Shown piece after piece: positions 27,703 through 36,065 of a stretch of 64,000 nucleotides of DNA; positions within the stretch are counted from its first letter, which is position 1; every line of letters begins with the position of its first letter. Below the pieces are notes generated by a model. The model worked only from the letters and a program-made list of their open reading frames with translations, did not search any database and was not told the origin of the DNA. This DNA is from CSP1-4 sp036559965. GTDB taxonomy: Bacteria; Chloroflexota; Limnocylindria; Limnocylindrales; CSP1-4. Location: contig DATBSD010000136.1 in NCBI GenBank assembly GCA_036559965.1, positions 1 through 64,000 of the forward strand, written 5' to 3'. The translations under genes and the position numbers were made by a program.

Positions 27703-28577
27703 GCGTCCTCGCGCCGTCGGCGCCGCGCAGTCCGCAGGCCGATGCGGCCTGGGATCGTCGGCAGGTGCTGCTCAACAACCTGCGCTCGGTCGGCGGCCGT
27801 GCCTACCCGCGCGTCTTCGGCATGCTCCGCGAGCCGTCCTGGCTGTTCTTCGAGATCGCCCTGCCGTTCCTGACCATGTCAGCGTTCGTGTTCGTGTATC
27901 GAGCGCTCGAGGCGCCGGAGGACTACATCGGCTTCGTCGTCCTGGGCGGCGCGCTGGCGGCCTTCTGGCTGAACGTCATCTGGATGATGGCGGCGCAGCT
28001 CTATTGGGAGAAGGACCAGGGCAACCTGGAGCTCTACTTCGCGTCACCGGTCGACATGATGAGCGTGCTCCTGGGCATGGCCGTCGGCGGCCTGATCATG
28101 AGCTCGACCCGAGCGGCGGTCATCCTCTTCGTGGGCGCCGTCGTCTACGGCGTCACGTTCAGCGTCGAGCAGTGGGGTCTCCTGCTGCTTGTCTTCTTCC
28201 TGACGCTGACCGCGCTCTATGGCCTGGGCATGATGCTCTCGAGCCTCTTCGTCCTCTGGGGCCGCGAGGCGTGGCACCTGACGCAGCTGCTTCAAGAGCC
28301 GGTCTACTTCGTCTCTGGCCTCAACTTCCCGGTCGGCAAACTGGGCATCGTCGGGGCGCTGGCCATCGCGACCATCCCGCTCGCCGTCGGGCTCGACGCC
28401 ATGCGCCAGCTCGCCTTCGCGGGGACGATCGGCCCGACGGGCACGCCGTCGCCCGAGATCGAGGCCCTCATCCTCGTCGCCATGACCATCGTGTTCGTGC
28501 TCCTGGCACGCTCGATGCTCCGGACGCTCGAGCGTCTGGCGCGCGAGCAGGGCCGGCTCTCGGCTCGTTGGCGGTGA
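27699..28577 (+). CDS. ABC-2 type permease, first of two
   Basis: 292 residues with about six membrane segments, for example FFEIALPFLTMSAFVFVY, YIGFVVLGGALAAFWLNVIW, AVILFVGAVVYGV, GLLLLVFFLTLTALYGLGMML and ALILVAMTIVFVLLA. The ABC-2 core is seen in EKDQGNLELYFASPVDMM, the usual 'G(T/N)LE.L..SP' element, and in FVSGLNFPVGKLG. It begins with a GTG overlapping the ATPase stop by four bases. Two different permeases follow one ATPase, so the exporter is probably a heterodimeric channel. Confidence 0.88.
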   Translation: MSVLAPSAPRSPQADAAWDRRQVLLNNLRSVGGRAYPRVFGMLREPSWLFFEIALPFLTMSAFVFVYRALEAPEDYIGFVVLGGALAAFWLNVIWMMAAQLYWEKDQGNLELYFASPVDMMSVLLGMAVGGLIMSSTRAAVILFVGAVVYGVTFSVEQWGLLLLVFFLTLTALYGLGMMLSSLFVLWGREAWHLTQLLQEPVYFVSGLNFPVGKLGIVGALAIATIPLAVGLDAMRQLAFAGTIGPTGTPSPEIEALILVAMTIVFVLLARSMLRTLERLAREQGRLSARWR

Positions 28578-28581
28578 GGCC

Positions 28582-29526
28582 ATGACGACCGCCGCGACCA
28601 CGCCAGCCAGGTCCCTCGACTTCGACGCACGGCGCGCCGATGGCAACGGCCTCATCGACAGCACGCGCGCCTTCGGCACCGCGGCCAAGCTGGGCTGGCA
28701 GATGGAGGCGAACTGGACCGACCCGCTGCTGTTCTTCATCTACTCGGTCGCCAAGCCCATCGCCAGCGCGCTCATCCTGGTCGTGATGCTCACCGTCATC
28801 GCCGGACCGGGGGCCAGCGAGGCGCGCGCGTTCCTCATCGTCGGCAGTGCGCTGTGGGCGTTCGTCATGAGCGGCGTCGCCGGCCTGGCCTGGTCGGTGC
28901 TCGACGATCGCGAGCGCTATCGCATGCTCAAGTACATCTACGTCAGCCCGAGCGACTTGCGGATCGTGCTCATGGGCCGCGGCGTAGCACGCATCGCCAT
29001 CGGTGCCATGGGCGCCGTCATCGTGCTCGCCTTCGGCGTCCTCTTCCTGGGCGTGCCGTTCTCGCTTGCGGCTGTCGACTGGCTCATCCTGAGCGTCGAC
29101 CTCGTGCTCGGCCTGACGGCCATCGTGGCCATCGGCATCATGCTCGCTGCCGTCTGCCTGCAGACACGCCAGGAGTCGTGGTCCTACCCGGAGGCGGTCG
29201 CCGGCGCGCTGTTCCTCGTCGTCGCGGCCGTCTTCCCGCTCTCGGTCCTGCCCCTGCCCGTCCAGGGCATCGGGCTGCTCGTGCCGCTGACCTGGTGGCT
29301 GGAGGGCGTCCGTCAGGCCGCCTTCCCGGGCAGCCCGACCGGCATCGGTGGCGAGGGCTCGTTGTGGCTCCAGCTGACCGGCAGCCAGGCGCCCGACGCG
29401 ACCACGATCGTCCTCGTCTTGCTGGCCACGACGCTCGTCGTTACACTCGCCGCGTTGGTCGTCTTCCGCTGGAGTGAGGCGCGGGCCAAGGACCGCGGCC
29501 TGATCGACCAGACGACCGGCTCCTGA
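28582..29526 (+). CDS. ABC-2 type permease, second of two
   Basis: 314 residues, about six helices, e.g. ASALILVVMLTVIAGPG, AFVMSGVAGLAWSVL, GAMGAVIVLAFGVLFLGV, LTAIVAIGIMLAAVCL, ALFLVVAAVFPLSVLPL and TTIVLVLLATTLVVTLAALVVF. The ABC-2 element is ERYRMLKYIYVSPSDLRIVLMGRG; WSYPEAVAGALFLV parallels the first permease. It starts four bases after that permease. An N-terminal ~40-residue cytoplasmic region precedes helix 1. The substrate cannot be inferred; the nearby duplicated 173-residue protein may be part of the system. Confidence 0.88.
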   Translation: MTTAATTPARSLDFDARRADGNGLIDSTRAFGTAAKLGWQMEANWTDPLLFFIYSVAKPIASALILVVMLTVIAGPGASEARAFLIVGSALWAFVMSGVAGLAWSVLDDRERYRMLKYIYVSPSDLRIVLMGRGVARIAIGAMGAVIVLAFGVLFLGVPFSLAAVDWLILSVDLVLGLTAIVAIGIMLAAVCLQTRQESWSYPEAVAGALFLVVAAVFPLSVLPLPVQGIGLLVPLTWWLEGVRQAAFPGSPTGIGGEGSLWLQLTGSQAPDATTIVLVLLATTLVVTLAALVVFRWSEARAKDRGLIDQTTGS

Positions 29527-29536
29527 GGGAGACCGC

Positions 29537-30058
29537 ATGCGCATCTACGAAGGCAGCCCGCGAACGGACTTCGAGGAGGTCCTGCGCTCGATCGGCGCGT
29601 TCCTCGACCAGCGCGGGATGCGCGAGATCCTGCTCGTCGAAGTCCCGGACGGGTTCGTCGTCCAGGGACTGGCCATGGCCGTCACCGAGACGACCGGCTG
29701 GAACGAGAGCATGGGCACGTTGCGCAAGGAGACCCTGACCTTCTTCGACGACGACATCTCGCGCTTCATGGACGAGGCCGCGGCCCGGCGCAAGGCCGGA
29801 CTGCCGGCGCCTGACTTCAGCGCTGCCGGCCATTACGAGCAGGCGCTCCGGGTCATCGGGCGCTACATGGACGAGCAGAAGCCACGCGACATCTTTTTCT
29901 TCGAGCAGGACGGCGCCTATGTCCTCCGCCTGCTCCAGCACGCCGCGTCCGGCAACCAGCACACGCTGGCCGAGTTCACGCGCGACGACATCGACCGGCT
30001 CGTGTCCGAGGGGCCTGCCCTTCGCGACGACAAGAAGGAAGCCGCCAAGTCCACCTGA
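29537..30058 (+). CDS. Internally duplicated alpha/beta protein of unknown function
   Basis: 173 residues, no membrane segment. Two copies of one ~65-residue module can be aligned by eye: FEEVLRSIGAFLDQRGMREI...DGFVVQG...ETLTFFDDDISRFMDEAAARR (residues 11-86) and YEQALRVIGRYMDEQKPRDI...DGAYVLRL...HTLAEFTRDDIDRLVSEGPALR (99-163). Each predicts helix-strand-strand-helix. I do not recognise a named family. GGGAG precedes the ATG and the gene is ten bases after the second permease, so it is co-expressed with the exporter and could be a cytosolic accessory or sensor. Confidence 0.75.
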   Translation: MRIYEGSPRTDFEEVLRSIGAFLDQRGMREILLVEVPDGFVVQGLAMAVTETTGWNESMGTLRKETLTFFDDDISRFMDEAAARRKAGLPAPDFSAAGHYEQALRVIGRYMDEQKPRDIFFFEQDGAYVLRLLQHAASGNQHTLAEFTRDDIDRLVSEGPALRDDKKEAAKST

Positions 30059-30077
30059 TCGACCGGAGGTAGCAACC

Positions 30078-30233
30078 ATGAAAGCTCTCAAGATCGTCGC
30101 CGCTGCGTTGGGCATCACGTTGGCCACGCTGGTCATCCTGCCGCTGCTCGTGCTCACCGGCCTATTCGTATGGCTGAAGCTGACCGAAGAGGCGGACGAG
30201 GAAGCGCTCGAGCTGGAGGCGGAGGCCGTCTGA
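30078..30233 (+). CDS. 51-residue single-pass membrane protein
   Basis: Sequence begins MKALKIVAAALGITLATLV, continues with a hydrophobic helix through LTGLFVWL, and ends in an acidic tail rich in Glu and Asp (TEEADEEALELEAEAV). GGAGGT lies eight bases before the ATG, the best ribosome site in this region, which makes a real small gene likely. It sits in the ABC exporter operon between the duplicated protein and an EamA transporter. It might be a small subunit or regulator of either transporter; that is inference. Confidence 0.65.
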   Translation: MKALKIVAAALGITLATLVILPLLVLTGLFVWLKLTEEADEEALELEAEAV

Positions 30234-30331
30234 GCTCCGCGCCAGCCCCGCGGCCGACGGGATCGGCCGCTCCGGCCTCGCCTCCATCGGGGGCCGGATC
30301 CGCCGCCGCACGGGACCGTCGCCTCGCCGAG

Positions 30332-31234
30332 GTGGCGGTCCTTGGTGTCATCCTCTTCTGGGGCTTCAACTTCGTGGCCATGAAGTACCTCGTCGGCCTC
30401 CTGCCCCCGGTCTCCATCTCGTTCTTCCGTTTCGCTATCCCGGTCGGCTTCCTGCTGCTCGCGACGCGGCTCCGGGAAGGCAGCATCTGGATGCCGCGAC
30501 GGGACCTGATCACGATCCTGCTGCTCGGCGCGCTCGGCTTCGGGCTCTATCAGGTCCTCTGGTCGACCGCCCTGCGCTCGACCGGGGCAGGCGAATCGGC
30601 GCTCATCGTGGCCGCCACGCCGGTGCTCACCGCGCTCGTGGCGTCGCTCGCCGGCACGGACATGCTGACGCGCGAGCGGATGGCCGGCATCGCCGTCTCG
30701 ATGATCGGCGTCGCCATCGTCGTCGCGTCGGGCCGTGCCCTGAGGTTCGATGCCGGCCTGGTCGGCCCGGCGTTGACGCTCCTGGCGTCGGCGGCCTGGG
30801 CCGTCTACGTCGCGGTCGGTGCGACCATCCTGCGCCGTCACTCGCCGCTCAAGACGACGTCGTGGGCGATCATCGGCGGACTCTGCGTGATGGCGCCATT
30901 CGGGCTCATCCCGCTCATCGGCTTCGACCTCGGCAGCGTGCCGCCGGGCGCCTGGGCGCTGCTGCTCTTCTCGGCCGTCGTCTCGGTCGGCGTCGCCAAC
31001 GTCATCACGCTGCACGGGGTTCGACTGCTGGGACCGACCCGGGTGACCAGCTATCAGTTCCTGACGCCGTTCATCACGCTCGTCCTGGCCGCACTCCTGC
31101 TGGCCGAGCCGATCTTGCCGGGCCAGGTCGCGGGCGGCCTGGTCATCGGTCTCGGCATCCTCATCGCACGCGGCGACGCGCGGCGACTGGCGCTCGGGGC
31201 GCTCGACCGAGCGCCCAGCTGGGCCGGACGGTGA
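30332..31234 (+). CDS. EamA/DMT-family transporter
   Basis: 300 residues from a GTG at 30332, with ten helices starting VLGVILFWGFNFVAMKYL and two EamA repeats; STGAGESALIVAATPVLTALVA and LTPFITLVLAALLLAEPI are typical end-of-repeat motifs. The frame is open further: an ATG at 30170 would overlap the small membrane protein by 64 bases, and a CTG at 30230 would overlap its stop as CTGA, like the other EamA gene at 10.9 kb. The extra sequence is Pro/Ala/Gly-rich and looks disordered. Substrate unknown. It overlaps the HAD gene by GTGA. Confidence 0.85.
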   Translation: MAVLGVILFWGFNFVAMKYLVGLLPPVSISFFRFAIPVGFLLLATRLREGSIWMPRRDLITILLLGALGFGLYQVLWSTALRSTGAGESALIVAATPVLTALVASLAGTDMLTRERMAGIAVSMIGVAIVVASGRALRFDAGLVGPALTLLASAAWAVYVAVGATILRRHSPLKTTSWAIIGGLCVMAPFGLIPLIGFDLGSVPPGAWALLLFSAVVSVGVANVITLHGVRLLGPTRVTSYQFLTPFITLVLAALLLAEPILPGQVAGGLVIGLGILIARGDARRLALGALDRAPSWAGR

Positions 31235-32049
31235 GCCGCGCGCCGGCGATCCCGACCTTCGACCCCGACGGGGCACCGGTCAGCTTCCTGATCGACTACG
31301 ACGGGACGATCTCGAGCGTCGACGTGGGCGACGAGCTGATGCGCCGTTTCGTGCCCGATGCGGCCACGGTCGCAGCGAGGGATGCCGACTACGACGCCGA
31401 GTTGGTGGGCTCGCGCGAGCTCATGCGCTGGGACATGGAGGTCCTGCCACGCGACCCCGGGCTGCTGCGGGGTACGGCCGCGTCGCTGCCCCACGATCAG
31501 GCGTTCCCGAGCTTCGTGGCGGCCGTCCGGGCAGCCGGGGCCGCCGTCGAGATCGTCAGCGACGGACTCGGCTTCTACGTCGAGTCGAACCTCCGGCAGC
31601 TGGCCCCCCACCTGGCGGACCTGCCCATCGCGAGCAACGACAACCGCGTCGACGGCCCCGACGGCATGACCTTCCCGTATGGCCACCCGGCTTGCTTCGT
31701 GTGCGGGACGTGCAAGCGCGAACGTGTCCGGGCGCATCAGGTCGGTGGTCGGGTGGTCGTCTTCATCGGCGACGGCACGAGCGACCGCTACGCCGCACAT
31801 CACGCCGACGTCGTCGTGGCCAAGGACCAGCTTGCCGCCTGGTGCGCCGAGGTCGGTCGCCCGTACCGCTCGTGGACTGACTTCGATGAGCTGACGACGT
31901 GGGCGACCGACGCCTTCGCGACCGGCGTGCTGCCCCGCCGACGTGGGGACCTCGATGCGTGGCACGCCAGACATGGCCGCCCGCCGCGCGACTTCGTGTG
32001 CGGGCCGGAGGTCTGGGGGCCCGGGCGATCCGTGCCATCGACGCCGTGA
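31231..32049 (+). CDS. HAD-family phosphatase, MtnX/SerB-like
   Basis: 272 residues. Motif I is VSFLIDYDGTISSVD (nucleophile Asp near residue 21), motif II the serine in VEIVSDGLGFYVE, and motif III VVVFIGDGTSDRYAAHHAD. A CFVCGTCKRERV insert is typical of MtnX-like phosphatases of the methionine-salvage relatives; true MtnX also needs partner genes that are absent here. The C-terminal ~40 residues (DLDAWHARHGRPP...) are extra. It starts with GTG overlapping the EamA stop and itself overlaps the kinase-like DUF4032 gene by GTGA, so phosphatase and putative kinase are made together. Confidence 0.82.
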   Translation: MSRAPAIPTFDPDGAPVSFLIDYDGTISSVDVGDELMRRFVPDAATVAARDADYDAELVGSRELMRWDMEVLPRDPGLLRGTAASLPHDQAFPSFVAAVRAAGAAVEIVSDGLGFYVESNLRQLAPHLADLPIASNDNRVDGPDGMTFPYGHPACFVCGTCKRERVRAHQVGGRVVVFIGDGTSDRYAAHHADVVVAKDQLAAWCAEVGRPYRSWTDFDELTTWATDAFATGVLPRRRGDLDAWHARHGRPPRDFVCGPEVWGPGRSVPSTP

Positions 32050-33305
32050 GCACACCGGCGGCTGTCGATCGGCCACTCCACCTCCGCCTCCGGCGACCGA
32101 CACCCGGGCTGCTCGCACTGCCATGGGGTGCGCCCCTACGACGCTGGCCGAAGGGATCGGCGACCTTCCGACGACTGATGGTCGGGCCGTCGCGCCACGC
32201 GGTCCGCTTCGCGGTCATCGACGGCGACACCGTCGCCCTCAAGGAAGAGCCCATCGACGTCGCGCGGCGTGAGTACGACGCGTTGCGCGAGATCGAGGCG
32301 CGCGCCCTGCCGGCCGTGCGGGTGATCGGCATCGCGGAGCGACCCGAGGACGGCACGGCCATCCTGGCCACCGACTACCTCCGTCACTCACTCCAGTACC
32401 GGCGGTTGATGGCGCGCGTGCCGCTGGTCGCCGGTGGCTACCGCGACCGACTGCTCGACGCCATGGCATCGCTACTCGTGGACCTGCACCGAGCCGGCGT
32501 CTTCTGGGGTGATTGCTCGCTCGCCAACACGCTGCTTCGGCGCGACGGCGATCGATTGCAGGCCTATCTCGTGGATGCCGAGACGAGCGAGATCCACCCC
32601 CGGCTCTCGGACGGCCAGCGGGCGGCCGACCTTGACGTCCTCGTCGAGAACGTCGCCTTCGGGCTGGCCGACCTGGCGGCGTCGCAGGGTCACCCGGAGG
32701 CGATGGACGAGCAGGCTCTGGCTGCCTCGGCGGTCCGTGGCCGGTACGACGACTTGTGGCAGGAGCTCTTCCGCGTCGAGACCATCGCGGTTGGCGATGC
32801 GTTCGCCATCGAGGCCCGGGTGCGGCGCCTGAACGAGCTCGGGTTCGCGGTCGAGGAAGTCGAGATCGAGCCGGGCGGACGCGAACCGGCCAGCGCCAGG
32901 CTGCGGGTCGTCGTGTCCGAGCGGGACTTCCATACGCGCGAGCTGCGGCGTCGCGCGCGCCTCAACGCGCTCGAAGGACAGGCCCATCTGCTGCTCCACG
33001 ACATGCGCGAGTACCGTGCCTGGCTGGCCGCCTCGACCGACCGACCGGTGTCGCGCGAGGAGGGCGCCGAGCGCTGGCGGCGGGAGCGCCTCGATCCCTC
33101 GCTCGCGCGCCTTGCGCCGGTCATCGGTCCAGATCGTGACCCGCTCCAGGCCTACTGCGACCTGCTCGAGCACAAGTGGCTGCTCTCGGAAGCCGCCGGA
33201 CGTGACGTCGGTTTCGAGGCAGCGTTCGCGTCGTACCTCGACAGCGGAGCACCCGCCCCGGAGACCGCGCGGCCGACCGTTCGGCCCCTGGCCAAGCGCG
33301 CCTAG
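32046..33305 (+). CDS. DUF4032 protein with a kinase-like N-terminal domain
   Basis: 419 residues. Kinase-fold landmarks are visible: the ATP lysine in TVALKEEPID (Lys66), a helix with REYDALREIEA, the catalytic loop HRAGVFWGDCSLANTLL (Asp156, Asn161), and a metal-binding aspartate in LVDAET (Asp177) replacing DFG. This resembles Kdo/RIO-type small kinases. The C-terminal half (about 260-419) is the DUF4032 part, with DFHTRELRRRARLNALEGQA and a YCDLLEHKWLLSE helix. Function is not established. The stop-start overlap with a phosphatase suggests opposing activities on one substrate. Confidence 0.8.
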   Translation: MSTPAAVDRPLHLRLRRPTPGLLALPWGAPLRRWPKGSATFRRLMVGPSRHAVRFAVIDGDTVALKEEPIDVARREYDALREIEARALPAVRVIGIAERPEDGTAILATDYLRHSLQYRRLMARVPLVAGGYRDRLLDAMASLLVDLHRAGVFWGDCSLANTLLRRDGDRLQAYLVDAETSEIHPRLSDGQRAADLDVLVENVAFGLADLAASQGHPEAMDEQALAASAVRGRYDDLWQELFRVETIAVGDAFAIEARVRRLNELGFAVEEVEIEPGGREPASARLRVVVSERDFHTRELRRRARLNALEGQAHLLLHDMREYRAWLAASTDRPVSREEGAERWRRERLDPSLARLAPVIGPDRDPLQAYCDLLEHKWLLSEAAGRDVGFEAAFASYLDSGAPAPETARPTVRPLAKRA

Positions 33306-33615
33306 CGCCGCCCACGCTCGAAGGCCTCGTCATCGCGCGCGAGGTGGCGTGGGACACTAGCCCGCGTCCCGGCATCTCCCTTCCATGACGGACATCGCCG
33401 TGCAGGACGTCCCGCGATCGACGCGACGGTCCGCCTCGCCGCCGTTGGCACTCGCTGGTGGATGCTCAGCAGCGTTGCGGCCTGCAGGTGAAGCCTCGCA
33501 GTACCGTGGGCGCCAGCGGCGAGTCCATGCATGCGCCGGTGCGCCCGGTCACCGAGGAATCTGCATCCGGTTGCGCCTTCCGGTACCATTCGAAAAACCC
33601 CGGAGGAACTGACCC
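33306..33615. other. Intergenic region upstream of pyrG
   Basis: 310 bases with no convincing gene; a 75-codon frame from 33385 is low complexity and lacks a ribosome site. Near its end are TACCAT (33584-33589) and GGAGG (33602-33606) for pyrG. No tRNA or riboswitch fold was recognised. Confidence 0.5.
33584..33589 (+). promoter_or_regulatory. Candidate -10 (TACCAT) of pyrG
   Basis: TACCAT in a short AT-richer patch, 26 bases before the ATG. Transcription near 33596 would leave about 20 bases of leader including GGAGG. The early leader would be poor in C-tracts, so the reiterative G-addition control of Bacillus pyrG is not evident. Confidence 0.4.
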
Positions 33616-35310
33616 ATGGCGAAGTATGTCTTTGTGACCGGAGGGGTGACCTCCTCACTCGGCAAAGGCATCACCGCCGCCAGCATCGGCCGACTGCTCA
33701 AGAGTCGGGGCCTGACCGTCAGCATCCTCAAGCTCGATCCCTACATCAACGTCGACCCGGGGACGATGTCGCCCTATCAGCACGGCGAGGTCTTCGTGAC
33801 CGACGACGGCGCCGAGACGGACCTCGACCTGGGCCACTACGAGCGCTTCATCGACGAGAACCTGACCCAGCTCAGCAACGTCACCACGGGGCGCATCTAC
33901 CAGGCGGTCATCGCCAAGGAGCGCCGCGGCGACTACCTCGGCGGCACCGTCCAGGTCATCCCGCACATCACGAACGAGATCAAGGAGCGCGTCCAGCGGG
34001 TCGCCCGCGATGGCCGCGCCGATGTCGTCATCGTCGAGGTCGGCGGGACGGTCGGCGACATCGAATCGCTGCCCTTCCTGGAAGCCATCCGGCAGCTTCG
34101 CAAGGACGTCGGGCGGACGAACGTCGTCTACATCCACGTCACTCTGCTGCCGACGCTCGAGGCGACAGGCGAGCTGAAGACGAAGCCGACGCAGCACTCC
34201 GTCAAGGAGCTGCGCGGCATCGGCATCCAGCCCGACGTCATCGTCCTCCGCTCCGACTCGCCGGTGCCGGACGAGATCCGCGAGAAGATCGCCCTCTTCA
34301 CAGACGTGCCGACCGAGGCCGTCATCACGGCCGAGACGGCCGAGACGATCTACGAGGTGCCGCTCCTGCTCGAGGCGCAGGGCCTCGGCGAGATCATCGT
34401 CCGTGATCTCGGCCTCGACGCGCAGCCCGCCGACCTGACCGCCTGGCGTGCCCTCGTCGAGCGCATCAAGGCGCCCAAGCCGGAGCTCGAGGTCGCCCTC
34501 GTCGGCAAGTACATCGAGTTGCCCGACGCCTACCTCTCGGTGACTGAGGCGCTCCGCCATGCCGGCTGGGCGGCCGATCGCAACATCCGCATCCGCTGGG
34601 TCGACTCCGAGGCGCTCACGGCCGAGAACCACGAGGCTCGATTGGCCGGCGTGGCCGGCATCGTCGTGCCCGGCGGCTTCGGCCATCGCGGCATCGAGGG
34701 CAAGGTCATCGCCGCGCGCTACGCCCGACTCCAGCGCATCCCGTACCTCGGGCTCTGCCTCGGGCTCCAGTGCGGCGTCATCGAGGTCGCTCGCGACCTG
34801 GCCGGCGCGGCCGGCGCCAACTCGACAGAGTTCGACCTCTTCACGACCGATCCGGTCATCGACTTCATGCCCGACCAGCGCGACATGGAGGAGAAGGGCG
34901 GCACGATGCGCCTGGGTCTTTACCCGGCCAAGCTGACGCCCGGCTCGAAGGCCGCCGAAGCGTACGGCGCCGAGGTCATCTACGAGCGTCATCGTCACCG
35001 CTTCGAGGTCAACAACCGCTACCGCGACGCGCTCGAGACGGCCGGCATGGTCCTCTCCGGCCAGTCGCCGGATGGCCGGCTGGTCGAGATCGTCGAGCTC
35101 GCCGACCATCCCTGGTTCGTGGCCAGCCAGTTCCATCCCGAGTTCCGGTCGCGGCCGGATCGACCGCATCCGCTGTTCGAGGGCTTCGTGGCGGCCTGCA
35201 TCGCGACATCGGCCGAGCGATCGCCGCGGACCGCCGCGTCGCGCGACGGCACGGTCGCGGTGGAGGCCCCATCGGCCGCCGGTGTCACCGAGTCCGTCCC
35301 CAGCGTCTGA
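33616..35310 (+). CDS. pyrG: CTP synthase
   Basis: 564 residues; makes CTP from UTP, ATP and glutamine. The synthetase domain opens with KYVFVTGGVTSSLGKGITAAS and KLDPYINVDPGTMSPYQHGE; VEVGGTVGDIESLPFLEA follows. The glutaminase domain has Cys381 in YLGLCLGLQCGVIE, then HRHRFEVNN and the catalytic His/Glu in SQFHPEFRSRP. A ~35-residue Ala/Ser/Thr-rich tail extends beyond the usual end, and its last bases overlap the next gene by 29. GGAGG nine bases before the ATG supports the start. Confidence 0.97.
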   Translation: MAKYVFVTGGVTSSLGKGITAASIGRLLKSRGLTVSILKLDPYINVDPGTMSPYQHGEVFVTDDGAETDLDLGHYERFIDENLTQLSNVTTGRIYQAVIAKERRGDYLGGTVQVIPHITNEIKERVQRVARDGRADVVIVEVGGTVGDIESLPFLEAIRQLRKDVGRTNVVYIHVTLLPTLEATGELKTKPTQHSVKELRGIGIQPDVIVLRSDSPVPDEIREKIALFTDVPTEAVITAETAETIYEVPLLLEAQGLGEIIVRDLGLDAQPADLTAWRALVERIKAPKPELEVALVGKYIELPDAYLSVTEALRHAGWAADRNIRIRWVDSEALTAENHEARLAGVAGIVVPGGFGHRGIEGKVIAARYARLQRIPYLGLCLGLQCGVIEVARDLAGAAGANSTEFDLFTTDPVIDFMPDQRDMEEKGGTMRLGLYPAKLTPGSKAAEAYGAEVIYERHRHRFEVNNRYRDALETAGMVLSGQSPDGRLVEIVELADHPWFVASQFHPEFRSRPDRPHPLFEGFVAACIATSAERSPRTAASRDGTVAVEAPSAAGVTESVPSV

Positions 35311-35998
35311 GCCACTCCCGGCCTCGAGTCCGGCCGGCCTGTCCGGTCTGGCCGGTCGGGCGCTCAACGGCTTCGGCACCTCGATCGGCGTCGGCGCCGC
35401 GCTCGGAGCGGCCGCCTGGGTCTCCGATCAGCTGACCTGGCCGTACGGCCTGCTCATCCCGGCCAACGCCATCGGTGTTTGGCTGGCCGTCGCCTTCGCC
35501 CTCGGCGCTTCGGCCAGGACGCTGCCCACGGGGGCTCTGCGCGGGCTGATCGGCCTGCTCAGCGCGGTCGCCGCGTACTACCTGCTCATCGCGGTCCTTG
35601 GCGACGGGTTTCGGGCCATCGGCGCGTCACACGCGGCGACGGTCTGGGGCACGGTCGCCCTGATCGCCGGGCCGGTGCTTGGCGCGGCAGGTGCGGTCTG
35701 GCGCTACGGACAGGGCTGGCCGCGGGCGATCGGGGTCGCCATCCTGGCTGCCGCGCTCATCGGCGAAGGCGTCGTCTTCGGCGCCGACCGTCTGCTCCGC
35801 TTCGACCAGCTGACGACCGATCCGGGCGCCATCCTGCTCGCGGTCGAGGTCGTCATCGCCGCCGTGCTGCCGTGGGTGCTGCTGCGCCCAGGGGAGCGGC
35901 TGCGCGGCTACACGGCGACGGTCGTGCTCGCCGTCGTGGCGGTCGTCGCGCTCGGCCCGGTGACGACCATCATCCGGGAGTGGGCCGACCGGTTCTGA
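35282..35998 (+). CDS. Multi-pass membrane protein of unknown function
   Basis: 238 residues from a GTG inside the pyrG tail. After a Ser/Pro-rich start there are about six hydrophobic segments, e.g. GVGAALGAAAWVSDQLTW, YGLLIPANAIGVWLAVAFA, LRGLIGLLSAVAAYYLLIAVL, TVALIAGPVLGAAGAVW, AIGVAILAAALIGEGVVFG and AILLAVEVVIAAVLPWVLL, ending with AVVAVVALGPVTTIIREW. DUF6518-like proteins of similar size are common in actinobacteria, but I am not certain of the family. No catalytic motif is seen. Confidence 0.7.
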   Translation: MSPSPSPASEPLPASSPAGLSGLAGRALNGFGTSIGVGAALGAAAWVSDQLTWPYGLLIPANAIGVWLAVAFALGASARTLPTGALRGLIGLLSAVAAYYLLIAVLGDGFRAIGASHAATVWGTVALIAGPVLGAAGAVWRYGQGWPRAIGVAILAAALIGEGVVFGADRLLRFDQLTTDPGAILLAVEVVIAAVLPWVLLRPGERLRGYTATVVLAVVAVVALGPVTTIIREWADRF

Positions 35999-36010
35999 CG
36001 CCCGTCGGCG

Positions 36011-36016
36011 TAGAAT
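36011..36016 (+). promoter_or_regulatory. Candidate -10 (TAGAAT) of the fsa gene
   Basis: TAGAAT 50 bases ahead of the GTG at 36066; the leader then carries AAGGAG as ribosome site. Confidence 0.45.
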
Positions 36017-36065
36017 CCGCGAGCGCCGCTCGGTCGTCGCGCCCGCCCCGCCCAAGGAGCCATCA

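Noticed and set aside
31231..32049. True MtnX of the methionine salvage pathway
   Set aside because: Motifs fit the wider family, but no other salvage gene (mtnA, mtnB, mtnD, mtnW) is nearby, so only a family-level call is made.
33385..33612. 75-codon gene between DUF4032 and pyrG
   Set aside because: Low complexity, no ribosome site, no homology recognised, and it ends at the pyrG ribosome site.
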